DNA from: a virus
Virus record (IMG/VR): IMGVR_UViG_3300021964_000502
Span: 1-24,740 of that record
Strand: one strand, 5' to 3'
DNA length: 24,740 nt
The notes beneath the pieces are model-generated. The model was given only the letters and a program-made list of their open reading frames with translations. It was not told the DNA's origin and ran no database searches. The translations under genes were made by a program, and so were the position numbers. Positions 1 to 9,365 of the stretch are shown here, one piece after another (positions within the stretch are counted from its first letter, which is position 1; each line of letters begins with the position of its first letter).

Positions 1-2092
1 TAGACCCTCTGACCGTCATGGTAGATTGATCTTCAACATGTGCCAAGAGACCGTATTGAGAGGTTAGGGTATTGCCAGCACCAGGATCCCTAACCATGTG
101 AGCATGTACGAAGTCTGCGTTAGAGCCCCCCGTTAAATACACAGAAGGTAGAAGTTTATCAGAATTGTCTGCCTTCCCAAAGCAACCGCTGGTGTAAACC
201 ATGCTAAATAGGCTAGGCATCGAGCTTGTGTATAAAGGTCTAATCGTAGAGTTTTCACAAGCTATATCTTGTCCGTTAGTGATGCACGCAATTTGAGACT
301 CTTTGAAATTTTCTACGTTCGCAGGAAGTGCTTGTAAGACGCTGGCGTATAGATTCTTATTGTATACTAAATCAGAGTTTGAAAGTTTTAAACCTGTAGA
401 TTGATTGAACCTAGCCGCAAAACTATCAAACTTAATATTAGAATTTATAGCATCCAACCCGAAGTAATTACCGTCTAGAAGAACTCTTCCGTCATAATCT
501 AAAACACTATTTTCAAGTCTGATCCCAGCTTCAGTATTAAGCTCAGAGAATATTTGAGTAGCGTCAAACCACCTCGCATTTCCGCCTCCTGTAGCAAAGC
601 CATTAAGCTCTGTTCTGCCTCCAGTAATTAGAGAATTTACAGCATGAATGCCGATATCATTCCTAGAGAAACAAGTTAACGACTCCTGAGAAGGCAATGG
701 AATAGAACTCCCAGCTAGGGTTGCTCGCAGTGCAACCAGGAAACCATTATACTCGGACACACTTCCAGAAGACTGTAGGGACTTTTCAATGTCTCTATCG
801 TATGTTGACTTGAAATTGATAGTAGAATTATCTGCGTAAATGCCCGCTCCATAAGAACTTTGGGAATCATAGGCTAATCTCTTTTCAGCAAATGGAACAC
901 CTGTTCTAACAGAATCAACTACCTCGTAATTTCTATAGGCAACGATTCCTCTAAGAATATTAACTTCCGAATTGCTGGCATACAATCCTGCTTTGTTGCA
1001 TCTAGAGACCGAACAACGCTCTAAATTAACTTGAGAGTTACTAATCTCTATACCCCTGTCGATAGTGTGCTGACCATCAACATTAAAGTTTCTGATGTAG
1101 ATGGGGCCATTACATTCGTTTATCTTAATATAGTCTAAGCTGTTAAAGTAAGAGAAGGACATGGCTCCATACCCAGGATCGTAACTCGCACCTTCATCAA
1201 CTGCGTTTCCCCAAGCTTCCTCAGAATTGCTAAGGTAGTTAAGGGTGCTCACATCATAAATAGCGTCGTTATTAGTTTTATCGAAAGCATCAAAAATAAG
1301 ACGAACAGTACCACTGACCTCAGAGGCAGCGGTATCCCAAGGTGTAGCAGTACTGCTTAAGCCAACCGAGAGTCTGTTATTTACTTGATCGTCACCTCTC
1401 TTGGCGAAGACATAAGGATTAGTAAATCTAGAATCATTAAGCCAATCTCCAACATTTACACCTGAAGCTACACGTATTTTACTACCATCATCATTCTTCT
1501 TATACATGTAAGAAAGAACGTGATCAGTAGCAGGGTTAGGACCAGCAAGGTTATTAAGAATACTAGCTCTAGGAATAATACCCGCAATCGACACAGCAGA
1601 AGCTAAAGCATAATCTGAAAAAGAAGTGTCGTACTCAAGCTTAGTGTATTGCTGTCTGGTAGTGTCAAGACTCCTGGGGTATGCAAAAGCACTGTTTCTA
1701 TTGATGATCTCAAGAGCACCATTAGGTCCAAAAGATTTGTTAGATAAATTAATACCACCAAGGTTACCAAAGCTTGCAACCTCAATAAGGATAGGACAAT
1801 TAATAACCTCAGGCAGCGCATCAATACAAGAGCTTAATGTTGTAAAGAAGAGAGGATTACATGACGATGTAGCATCAGCAGACACAATGAAGGACATACC
1901 CGTAAGGGCAGATGTAGGATGTCCTAACTTCTCCCACAGAAGGTGAGTTCGCTCGTCTAAATCGTGAAGAGGTAAGTTATCCTGTTCCCAATTGTAGAAA
2001 GAGCTAGCATCATACTTAGTAACCTTATCAGTCCAGCAGGCTAAAAGGTTGTTAGATCCACCTGATACGTATACGTCACTTGGGTTTAACAT
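1..2092 (-). CDS. Tail fibre / surface protein with parallel beta-helix repeats (partial, C-terminus off the left edge)
   Basis: My own translation from the ATG at 2092 stays open through 697 codons to base 1, so the gene is truncated by the window. The start lies one base after the stop of the upstream 201-residue gene; no clear Shine-Dalgarno is seen, so it is probably translationally coupled. Residues 1-320 are not recognised; they open with MLNPSDVYVSGGSNN and are mixed polar sequence. From about residue 325 the protein has the look of a right-handed beta-helix, with eight rungs carrying a pattern G-(I/L)-x-x-x-NS-x-(I/V/L), for example GIEISNSQVNL, GLYASNSEVNI and GIYADNSTINF. Such folds are common in phage adhesins and polysaccharide depolymerases. 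I see no catalytic signature in the visible part. As the last gene of the baseplate cluster it is most likely a host-contact fibre or tailspike. Its frame is certain; the role is inferred from fold and context. Confidence 0.85.
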   Translation of the reverse strand, partial: MLNPSDVYVSGGSNNLLACWTDKVTKYDASSFYNWEQDNLPLHDLDERTHLLWEKLGHPTSALTGMSFIVSADATSSCNPLFFTTLSSCIDALPEVINCPILIEVASFGNLGGINLSNKSFGPNGALEIINRNSAFAYPRSLDTTRQQYTKLEYDTSFSDYALASAVSIAGIIPRASILNNLAGPNPATDHVLSYMYKKNDDGSKIRVASGVNVGDWLNDSRFTNPYVFAKRGDDQVNNRLSVGLSSTATPWDTAASEVSGTVRLIFDAFDKTNNDAIYDVSTLNYLSNSEEAWGNAVDEGASYDPGYGAMSFSYFNSLDYIKINECNGPIYIRNFNVDGQHTIDRGIEISNSQVNLERCSVSRCNKAGLYASNSEVNILRGIVAYRNYEVVDSVRTGVPFAEKRLAYDSQSSYGAGIYADNSTINFKSTYDRDIEKSLQSSGSVSEYNGFLVALRATLAGSSIPLPSQESLTCFSRNDIGIHAVNSLITGGRTELNGFATGGGNARWFDATQIFSELNTEAGIRLENSVLDYDGRVLLDGNYFGLDAINSNIKFDSFAARFNQSTGLKLSNSDLVYNKNLYASVLQALPANVENFKESQIACITNGQDIACENSTIRPLYTSSMPSLFSMVYTSGCFGKADNSDKLLPSVYLTGGSNADFVHAHMVRDPGAGNTLTSQYGLLAHVEDQSTMTVRGS
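239..1054 (-). repeat. Eight degenerate beta-helix rungs with an Asn-Ser core (protein repeat)
   Basis: Residues 347 to 618 of the partial fibre contain eight irregularly spaced copies of a short motif, G-(I/L)-x-x-x-NS-x-(I/V/L). They read GIEISNSQVNL, GLYASNSEVNI, GIYADNSTINF, GIHAVNSLITG, GIRLENSVLDY, GLDAINSNIKF, GLKLSNSDLVY and a weaker last copy, DIACENSTIRP. The constant Asn-Ser would sit at a turn and could form an asparagine ladder, as in known parallel beta-helices. Spacing varies from about 25 to 70 residues, so the rungs carry loops of different sizes. The repeat is visible at protein level only; the DNA copies are diverged. Confidence 0.7.
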
Positions 2093-2093
2093 G

Positions 2094-2699
2094 TTATCCG
2101 AATGAGATTGTCCACCTGAACACTAGAGCAAAGTCCGATGTTTTTCTAATGTTACTAAAGTATCTATAAGCTGCGAGTACAGAAGTCTCGGTAGCGTTAG
2201 CTTTTGGATTCTTAATAAACAATCCAATTTCATTTAAACTTGCATCGTTGGGAAGATTGTTGCATGAATCCTCGTCAACAAATATGGTGTATCTGACCGT
2301 CCGGTCATCTACCTTAGTAACCTTACTAAAAGGAATCTTAGCGAACCACTCACCTGTGGTTGTGGCTACATCGTTAGCCCAGCGATAACCTGATACGACA
2401 TCTAAATTACTATCTCCCGTCCCAACATAGCTAGCTAAGGAACTAAGAGCCCCTGAAAGGTCTGTCGTGCTGCTAACCTGAAGTTCTGAGCCGCCACTAA
2501 CACCAAGCTTAAACCTATCAATCTGATAGTCTGTGATTGTTTCCGACCCGACCTTACCATAAAGGTGAGCTAAAGCCCAACCAAAGCCAGACACAATGAC
2601 GTTATCTTCGTCATACACAAGCTCTTCCTGACCATCAACGACCTTGTGAACCGTTAAGTGTCCTTTTATACCTAATTGACTTGTCAGTGATTTAATCAT
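2094..2699 (-). CDS. Virion structural protein, tail-fibre-associated (201 aa)
   Basis: An unrecognised protein that by position belongs to the tail tip. Its start overlaps the stop of the 345-residue gene by four bases (ATGA), and its stop is one base before the fibre start. The N-terminal part (about residues 8-45) looks like short beta strands with a DEDN turn. The C-terminal 50 residues contain LNEIGLFIKNP, LAAYRYFSNIRKTSDFA and end in LVFRWTISFG. A closing strand of the type FRWxIxF is familiar from small phage fibre or baseplate proteins, but I cannot name a family. No signal peptide, membrane segment or enzyme motif is seen. It may link the partial beta-helix fibre to the baseplate; this is inference from gene order. 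Confidence 0.75.
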   Translation of the reverse strand: MIKSLTSQLGIKGHLTVHKVVDGQEELVYDEDNVIVSGFGWALAHLYGKVGSETITDYQIDRFKLGVSGGSELQVSSTTDLSGALSSLASYVGTGDSNLDVVSGYRWANDVATTTGEWFAKIPFSKVTKVDDRTVRYTIFVDEDSCNNLPNDASLNEIGLFIKNPKANATETSVLAAYRYFSNIRKTSDFALVFRWTISFG

Positions 2700-3733
2700 T
2701 TAAAATCGAAAGTTAAATTAATGTTAGGGCCTCCATAGGTAAACCCGGTTCCAACGTTTTGATTTAACACCGTTTGGAAGCCAGAATAACCAAGAGCAGC
2801 AAAGTCCCTATGGAATAAAATGTCATCTAAAGTAGTTACTGTAGCCACCAGTTTATATTTCCTAGTATTATTTAGTGCATCCCAATCATATGGAGGTAAT
2901 AAGCCAGAGGACAATAAGGAAGCTAAATCTAGGCAGTAAATGCCAACGTGCTTCACCCCTCCAAAAGCTGCTAATGTGCAAGCGTCACCGTCTTGCAATA
3001 CAATCGAAACAGATACTCGACCAGAGGACACAGGAACAGAGGTCGATGATACTAGCAGAGCACCCCCAGATGCCTCAGTGCCGCGAGCAGTAGCAGGTTG
3101 AATAGACTTAGGGTTGAAAGTTAAATAACCATTTTTATCCATAAGCCCATTAGCGTTAAAGTAACTGCTAACCTGACCACTAAAGGTGAAAGAGCTAGTA
3201 TTATCGTAGAAGTAATAATCACTAGCATCTGACGGTGGGAAACCTCCTACCTTATTCCATATTGAACTTAGTTGGCTATCTAATGCAGGATTAGAGTAAT
3301 GCCCTAAATCAGGCAACGCGCTAGTATATTGGTAATTAGAAAGGTTCGTAGATATTGTGGAACCACGTTCTAACCTGTCGTCTAAAGGTGAAGGATCATT
3401 TGGTACCGAGTTATAGGTTGAAGAAAACTGTAAATAGTATGCTGAAGTTACGTATGAAGAGGCACCGTTAGCAAGATTGGATCCATAATTTATGATTGTG
3501 AAAATACCAGAATCATAAGAGCTTGCACCTGAAGCCTCCACACCATCAACATATTGAGTTGAGGATACTACGTGAGAGTGGTTCGTAAATCCTTGAGAAT
3601 CTTTACCAAAAGTGACCGCTTGAAAAGTATAGTTAGAGGTATCTAGAATAGAGCTAGCTGTCGGTAAGTCGGCCAGAGCCGGGTTTACCGTCATTACACT
3701 TGTCAGTATATCTCCAAACCCTTTTAGTAGCAT
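2696..3733 (-). CDS. Baseplate-proximal virion structural protein (345 aa), possible gp8-position protein
   Basis: The gene follows the gp7/gpI-like wedge gene with a one-base overlap (TAATG), as T4 gene 8 follows gene 7. Its length (345) is close to T4 gp8 (334), but I see no convincing sequence match, so only the position argues for gp8. It is rich in Ser, Tyr, Asn and Gly, especially over residues 50-200, as in beta-rich phage structural proteins. The more ordered C-terminal third includes GIYCLDLASLLSSGLLPPYD and NNTRKYKLVATVTTLDDILF and ends in a strand INLTFDFK. A similar ending (TITFDI) closes the gene before it. No catalytic motif, signal peptide or membrane span is visible. The start has no Shine-Dalgarno and is set by the stop/start overlap. 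Confidence 0.75.
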   Translation of the reverse strand: MLLKGFGDILTSVMTVNPALADLPTASSILDTSNYTFQAVTFGKDSQGFTNHSHVVSSTQYVDGVEASGASSYDSGIFTIINYGSNLANGASSYVTSAYYLQFSSTYNSVPNDPSPLDDRLERGSTISTNLSNYQYTSALPDLGHYSNPALDSQLSSIWNKVGGFPPSDASDYYFYDNTSSFTFSGQVSSYFNANGLMDKNGYLTFNPKSIQPATARGTEASGGALLVSSTSVPVSSGRVSVSIVLQDGDACTLAAFGGVKHVGIYCLDLASLLSSGLLPPYDWDALNNTRKYKLVATVTTLDDILFHRDFAALGYSGFQTVLNQNVGTGFTYGGPNINLTFDFK

Positions 3734-6700
3734 TATATATCAAAAGTTATTGTGTTTATTCCGAGATTTAATGTTACATAAACGATATCCGCTAATTCGT
3801 TTACGTAACGATAATCAATCCTAGAGCCACCCTCAGATTCCATTATAGTCTGAGTCTTATCTTTGTCTCGGCTAGCATATGCAGTAGCAGTATTCTTACC
3901 TGCGATATTGTTAAAGTGTTTAAAGATATCAAACAAGTCTTGCTTTGTAAGCTCTACACGATACTCTAAGCAACCCCGTTTGAGATCATCGAGAACACAT
4001 AGAGGATCACTCTTAGTCCCAGCAGCAAAGATCTCAGAGAGTCTCTTCATGGTAAGGTCTTGAATTTCAACCTTATCAAGAATCATGTAGGTATCTGGTT
4101 GACCTCCTGGGGATGTAAAGATTTCAACCACATACTCTTGATCCTGACGGTGCAGTTGACCGTAAGATTCTAAGTAATTATTTGGTAGCCTGATATCTCT
4201 GTTCCGAGTATCGAAATTGACTTGGAAGTTCTTAAAGTCGTCTTCGGTTATACCGATCAAAGGAGACGGACTAACATTACTGTTACTTGGAAGATTAGTA
4301 AGCTGATCTATGCACTCTAAGTTCCTGTTACTAAAAGTAAGATTTATCCCGTTAGATGTTGGTGGGCTAAACTGAGGCTCTCTAGTTTCTACAGGTAAGA
4401 ACTTAGAATGCGAGTATTTTTGAATAACATCCTGCCTCGAAAGTAATTGAGTATGTTGAACCCAATCCCCCTCAGAGTTAAATGACCACATCTTCCCATC
4501 TTCAGGCTTTGTATGAATCCAAACATTAACACTCCTACCACCAAAGATAGTTCGAGCATCGTTAGATATTAACGAATCAAAGTTTAAACTGTAAGTATGG
4601 TTAGGGAGCAAGAAGTTATTAGATATTGGATGGTTAGAGGGAGCGGAGTATTTAGAAATGTCGAATCTAAATCTTGTAGCAGCACCGACACCAGACCTCA
4701 TCATAATGAACGTTCTGTCATACAAGAAAGGATCTTCATATTGAGATCTTTCTGTCCCAGGAACTTTTACAATAGAAAAAGAACTATCGTCCTCAGTGCC
4801 AGAAGTTAGCACTAACTCCACGTTATCTACAATACCAGAGGCTACCCTCTCAAACGTGTCTAGGTACATGCTGCTGGCTGCTGAGGCTACGAAAGCGGTA
4901 ACCCCTGTGAAAGCAGTGCCCGTAACAGTTAGACGCTCAGGATCCGTTAGAGACGTTGTAACGTAGGTATCATCTAAGATATTTTCAAAGCCATGATTGT
5001 ATAATAAAGGACCATAAGCGTGTGAGAAAATATTAGCTCCATCCTGCATTTGAATATCAGGACTCAAACGATGCCAGTAGAAACTTTCCTTATAGATGTT
5101 GAAAAGCCTATGAAGATCTCTGCCGAATTCGAAGTTGTAGTAATCACTGGTGCCGTTTGGGAAAGTATATCCGGCACTCCCATCATTGGTTGCACTTGTC
5201 GCATAGGACAAGGTAACGCCGCTAGTCCAAGAAACTATTTTATCCTCGGTAGCTGATAATGAGCTAGCTGCTGCATTAGAATTCTGTAAAGTAATTAAAT
5301 CTTGTTGAAGAGCATCAATACCAACCTGAAGTTCTGCTCTCAAATACTTCTCCCTTTCAGAAACTCTATGCATAGCGGCATAAATGCCTGGAAGCTGACC
5401 TCTATCCGTTGTCCTATCTGTGTTAGCCTGGAAGTTAGCGTTAAGACCTCTTGTAACTTGAGTATTGCTTACATCATATTCATAATATGAATTGTTTGAA
5501 CTTAGGTTCTCACACTGAGACCATATGCTAGGGAGATTAATATGATCTGTAACCGGAGCATATGTTAATGAACTAGGTATCAACCCTAATGGAATCCCAC
5601 TAAGCCCAGAAGCCATATCAAACCCAACAGGCATATTAAAGCCAGTCCTGTCGTAGTAGCCGTTAAAAGGCATTATCTTTTCATAAGACCTTCTTCTGGA
5701 CGTATTCCTGGGAACACTACCGATGCTAGAGACGTTAACTAATTCAGGAGATACTAAGGATTGAGTAGCAGACTTTCCAATTACATTACCTCCTGTGTTT
5801 ATACCTCTCTTATAAGTGTTAAGATATATGCCGGATGCAAAAGTATTGTTACCAGCGGCAACATCAATCTCCTCCCTATCCAGGTAGACATGGGGAAGAC
5901 AACTACCTTCAATACTTAGAGTTTCAGGAGGCCCCGACACCTCTAAAGATACCAAAGGTATGGAGTGTGCAGGAGCCATCTTGTTGATAGACTGAGCAAC
6001 AAAATCTAAAGCGTCTCCATTACCTATTTCATCTAAACCATTCTTAGTGAAATCAAACTCGCTAGCCTGTAGAACTAGTTTAAAGTGAGACGACTTACCG
6101 GACCATAACGAAGCGTAATCGAATCTATTGTCATTCAGATTTCTAATTAAATTATCTAAGTTTGGAGGAGAGTTATAGCCTGAAGTAAAAATTAACCAAG
6201 AACCTGTTCTTGGTTCGTCATCGTCTGTTATCGCATTAGAAGTGATATAAGAGCTAACGTCTATGGCAAATTGCTGGCGGACTCCAAAACAAGCCAAGCG
6301 ATCCGCTATGAAGGTAATCTGGGGATCTCCTAGTTCAGTATTTACGTAGTAAGGATACTCCTCAAAGGGAGGAATTGGATACTCTCTCCCTCTGTAATTG
6401 AAGACAGGGACTTCATTTGTTAACCACTCCGTAAGTGGGAATTGATCTGGGAATTGCCTGACTGTATCTAAAATAATCTTATCCACCGCAAGACGAATAT
6501 TATCATCCATGCTGGAGGTAGAGTACTTTTCGATCCCCATCTCTGAAGCTATACTCGGAGTCCAGCTTTGAAAGCTCTTGAAGTATTCCGATTCTGTTGC
6601 CAATGCATAGTATATTAAATAAGGAATGTAGGATTCCCACAACTCAGTTATCCTACCTTCAATAGGGAATTGATCTTTAGGGAAGACAGTATTAATAGTG

Positions 6701-7764
6701 CTCTGAACTGATTTTTTAGTACCTACGGATTTGTAAATAGAGACAGCATTCCTAAGCTGAAGACGCCATCTAGAAGGATCATTTCCGAATAAGTCCCACC
6801 CAATCAACTGAGCTATTAATGGGAGATAATCATCAGGACAATCATCAATATCATAGAGAGTTGATATCTCTTCTGTGTCGTTATTAATATCAAACGCAAA
6901 GAATGATAAAGCCCTGATAAGCCTTGCAAAAGGACCGCTTTCAACTTTTTCAGAAGACTTAAGATTGCTGTCTATGTATGTTTCAAACTTATCTTTTACC
7001 CTAAAGTCTGAACCATCCGCGAACAATGGAGAATAAATTACATCATTCCATGTTTTAAGTTTTTCTAATTGCTGAGTTCCGCTAAGGTCAGATCGAGTTC
7101 CACTTGCAAATGTGGCAGAAGGATAATACGAAGTTAAATTATTTCTCCAAACATACTCAGATAACCCTTTAATACCGTCATTAAGATTTACAGGAGTTCC
7201 TGAGTAGAGATTTTTAACTATTAAATCTTTTACATAAGAAGAAGGGTCGTAAGATGAACCCGATGTATTAAGGAAATACATCCACGAAAGGTTCGCTATG
7301 AGATAATTATGTATTGCAGAAGAATCGCCAATGCTAGAAAATAAAGAAGAATCAGGATTGTTTAAATTAATAGCAGAAATAACAGTATCCTGAACATACG
7401 TTGAAAATTGAGTTTCGTTTTCAAAGTCTTTGAACTTCTTGTCAAAGTAGGATAGAATGTTATCTTCAAAACTCTGTGTGGTAATATTCGTTAGGTTATT
7501 TTGTTTTACAAAATAAGGAGTTATGCCTTCTAAGGTATTTATAGAACTGAATGCAGAATTGCTTACGGCGCTTACGTTTAGGATAGACGAGAAGTTATCA
7601 GCAATGTCTATGTGGCTGTTAATAATTGTATCAATTAAATCGTCTTCTTTAGGAGTTTCAGATATATCATCCTCATAAAGGTATGCAGGGAGAATATACT
7701 TTAAAGCCTTAAAGTAATTTCTCTTAAAGAAGTTAGGATTTCTTAAATAAGCCTTACTGGACAT
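3733..7764 (-). CDS. Giant baseplate wedge protein, gp7 / phage tail protein I-like (1343 aa)
   Basis: Likely the wedge protein that pairs with gp6 to form the inner baseplate ring. The diagnostic stretch is residues 307-360: DDCPDDYLPLIAQLIGWDLF followed by an Arg-rich helix (SRWRLQLRNAVSIYKSVGTK). This is the usual tail protein I pattern of a Leu-Pro-Leu-(I/L)-A helix, a Trp/Arg helix and a closing Lys-Gly/Val-Gly-Thr turn. The gene sits directly after gp6, as gpI follows gpJ in P2 and gene 7 follows gene 6 in T4. At 1343 residues it is larger than T4 gp7 (1032) and far larger than P2 gpI. Residues 550-1200 look like several beta-sandwich modules, with a short helical segment at about 820-870. 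The end is TITFDI. It overlaps both neighbours by one base. Identification as gp7/gpI is fairly safe; the modules beyond residue 500 are not assigned. Confidence 0.88.
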   Translation of the reverse strand: MSSKAYLRNPNFFKRNYFKALKYILPAYLYEDDISETPKEDDLIDTIINSHIDIADNFSSILNVSAVSNSAFSSINTLEGITPYFVKQNNLTNITTQSFEDNILSYFDKKFKDFENETQFSTYVQDTVISAINLNNPDSSLFSSIGDSSAIHNYLIANLSWMYFLNTSGSSYDPSSYVKDLIVKNLYSGTPVNLNDGIKGLSEYVWRNNLTSYYPSATFASGTRSDLSGTQQLEKLKTWNDVIYSPLFADGSDFRVKDKFETYIDSNLKSSEKVESGPFARLIRALSFFAFDINNDTEEISTLYDIDDCPDDYLPLIAQLIGWDLFGNDPSRWRLQLRNAVSIYKSVGTKKSVQSTINTVFPKDQFPIEGRITELWESYIPYLIYYALATESEYFKSFQSWTPSIASEMGIEKYSTSSMDDNIRLAVDKIILDTVRQFPDQFPLTEWLTNEVPVFNYRGREYPIPPFEEYPYYVNTELGDPQITFIADRLACFGVRQQFAIDVSSYITSNAITDDDEPRTGSWLIFTSGYNSPPNLDNLIRNLNDNRFDYASLWSGKSSHFKLVLQASEFDFTKNGLDEIGNGDALDFVAQSINKMAPAHSIPLVSLEVSGPPETLSIEGSCLPHVYLDREEIDVAAGNNTFASGIYLNTYKRGINTGGNVIGKSATQSLVSPELVNVSSIGSVPRNTSRRRSYEKIMPFNGYYDRTGFNMPVGFDMASGLSGIPLGLIPSSLTYAPVTDHINLPSIWSQCENLSSNNSYYEYDVSNTQVTRGLNANFQANTDRTTDRGQLPGIYAAMHRVSEREKYLRAELQVGIDALQQDLITLQNSNAAASSLSATEDKIVSWTSGVTLSYATSATNDGSAGYTFPNGTSDYYNFEFGRDLHRLFNIYKESFYWHRLSPDIQMQDGANIFSHAYGPLLYNHGFENILDDTYVTTSLTDPERLTVTGTAFTGVTAFVASAASSMYLDTFERVASGIVDNVELVLTSGTEDDSSFSIVKVPGTERSQYEDPFLYDRTFIMMRSGVGAATRFRFDISKYSAPSNHPISNNFLLPNHTYSLNFDSLISNDARTIFGGRSVNVWIHTKPEDGKMWSFNSEGDWVQHTQLLSRQDVIQKYSHSKFLPVETREPQFSPPTSNGINLTFSNRNLECIDQLTNLPSNSNVSPSPLIGITEDDFKNFQVNFDTRNRDIRLPNNYLESYGQLHRQDQEYVVEIFTSPGGQPDTYMILDKVEIQDLTMKRLSEIFAAGTKSDPLCVLDDLKRGCLEYRVELTKQDLFDIFKHFNNIAGKNTATAYASRDKDKTQTIMESEGGSRIDYRYVNELADIVYVTLNLGINTITFDI

Positions 7765-9365
7765 TATACATACTCTGTTCGAATGGCTAAGTTATTTAAT
7801 TGAATTATCTCATTAAATCCAACTTTAATGGGCTTATCAACATTGGTAACTTCTGCATACCTGATATTAGTTTCGTCACTCAATAGAACTCTAATTAAAT
7901 CCTGTGGTACAAACGGCTCTTGGAAATCAGTGTTATCAATATTCATGTAATTTAGAATAGATCTACGGGCTGACTGAACAAGCTGGCCTTCACTCCTCCT
8001 AAACTTTTCATCTAATGTTATAGTGACGACAAGGTCTAAAGTCCTTATCAGACCATCTACAACTACAACCTCATCGGTTAACATCTTCTTCGACTCCATG
8101 GCCTCTAGAAGCTGTCTCTTGTATTCCTGAGTCGCTCTCCTAAGTTGACTATCAGAAGCTCTCTCTAACACAAACAAATCAATTATGTTAGCAGATGAGA
8201 ATGCTCTCCGTACTGTCGCAGTAGCTTTTCCAGTAGATCCATAGTTGGAAGCAAAAGAGTTTGCGAATGCTTTAAAGTCTTGTAGGGTTACAAGACGATT
8301 CTGAGTTCTAAAGTATAACGGAGCATATCTTTTTGCTTGAGCCACAGACTCGGCGTCTCGACCACCCGTCGCCTGACTAGTATTCTCAATAGTTAAAGTC
8401 ACCTCCTCAGAAGTTGCTCCTTGAGAAATGCCCTCAGATTGAGCATTAATAACACTATTTGCTATATTGCCTCGTGTACCACCACCTACACGATAGGTTA
8501 CAACATAATTATCACCTATTGAAGGAGATCTACCAATCGTGTCGTCACCAAACAAAATAGAAGCCCTAAACTGCTCATCGGTAGTTACCTGGAATACTTT
8601 ATCACCCTGACCGGATGCAAAATAAATATTATCTTCCTCTTTGTAAATACCTTCGGTTGTAGAATCTCCTGTTAAGTATACCTGAGCACTTTTCTCAACA
8701 TAAGGAAATTGAGAAAGATTTATTGTTTTTATTGCTTCTGGTGACGCGAATGTTCCTGTCTCGACAACTAAAGCGCCTTCAAGTAGCACAGCGTCTGTAA
8801 CAGTAACCGTCCCTCCCGAAGAGCTAACACTAAAATCTAAGTCTTCACTCGCATCAGTAAGATCTACAGTCCCGTTACTGTTAACTTTATACAGGGTGTA
8901 GGTCAATGTACCCCCATCTTCAGGGGAAGTAATGGTAACTACTCGATTAGCTGCGGAAACAGTTAAAGAAGAAGGACTTGCCTCAGTATTAGTTGTATAA
9001 GTGATTGAAGCATTAGCAGCAGCAGATATAGGACCCTTTAATCTGACGCCAATAACCTCTAATAACCTCTTAACACTATCACGACTTCTAGCTGTTCCTA
9101 TGTAATTCTCATTAGCAAGATAATCAGATTTGTTAGACTGGATGTGCCCAACTGCTGCCATCATCTCTAACAGGAGGACACCAAAGTCTGAGCTTTCAAA
9201 GTTGTTGTAGTCTAAAGGGAAGTTAGCTCTTACATATTTAATTAATGTTTGACGTAGTGTCTCAAAGTCGGAGGCGCTATAATCAATAAGCTTTTGCTTA
9301 TTATCAAGCTCTGAAGGTAATAACTTTAAAAAGTCCGAATCAACTGTTCCTGAAAAAACTACCAT
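7764..9365 (-). CDS. 6: Baseplate wedge protein gp6 / baseplate J-like
   Basis: This protein forms, with gp7 and gp25, the wedge core that transmits the contraction signal. The N-terminus has the typical gp6/gpJ entry: DYSASDFETLRQTLIKYVRA (28-47), then FESSDFGVLLLEMMAAVGHI (56-75) and ANENYIGTARSRDSVKRL (84-101). The middle (about 110-330) is beta-rich and matches the J-like insertion. The C-terminal half has the R-x-Q-x-RLVT-x-xDF pattern typical of baseplate J at about residue 355-370, and a helical end. At 533 residues it is shorter than T4 gp6 (660) and longer than P2 gpJ (about 300). It lies between gp25 and the gp7-like gene, with one-base overlaps on both sides. A GGAG about nine bases before the ATG supports the start. 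Confidence 0.92.
   Translation of the reverse strand: MVVFSGTVDSDFLKLLPSELDNKQKLIDYSASDFETLRQTLIKYVRANFPLDYNNFESSDFGVLLLEMMAAVGHIQSNKSDYLANENYIGTARSRDSVKRLLEVIGVRLKGPISAAANASITYTTNTEASPSSLTVSAANRVVTITSPEDGGTLTYTLYKVNSNGTVDLTDASEDLDFSVSSSGGTVTVTDAVLLEGALVVETGTFASPEAIKTINLSQFPYVEKSAQVYLTGDSTTEGIYKEEDNIYFASGQGDKVFQVTTDEQFRASILFGDDTIGRSPSIGDNYVVTYRVGGGTRGNIANSVINAQSEGISQGATSEEVTLTIENTSQATGGRDAESVAQAKRYAPLYFRTQNRLVTLQDFKAFANSFASNYGSTGKATATVRRAFSSANIIDLFVLERASDSQLRRATQEYKRQLLEAMESKKMLTDEVVVVDGLIRTLDLVVTITLDEKFRRSEGQLVQSARRSILNYMNIDNTDFQEPFVPQDLIRVLLSDETNIRYAEVTNVDKPIKVGFNEIIQLNNLAIRTEYV

Noticed and set aside
1603-1946. Short ORFs on both strands near the left end
   Set aside because: They overlap the long open minus-strand frame of the partial fibre in other frames, have odd Leu- or Arg-rich composition and no start signals.
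7536-7543. Second TATAAATA on the minus strand
   Set aside because: It lies inside the gp7-like gene about 220 bases after its start, with no gene start nearby. A few such octamers are expected by chance in AT-rich DNA of this length.
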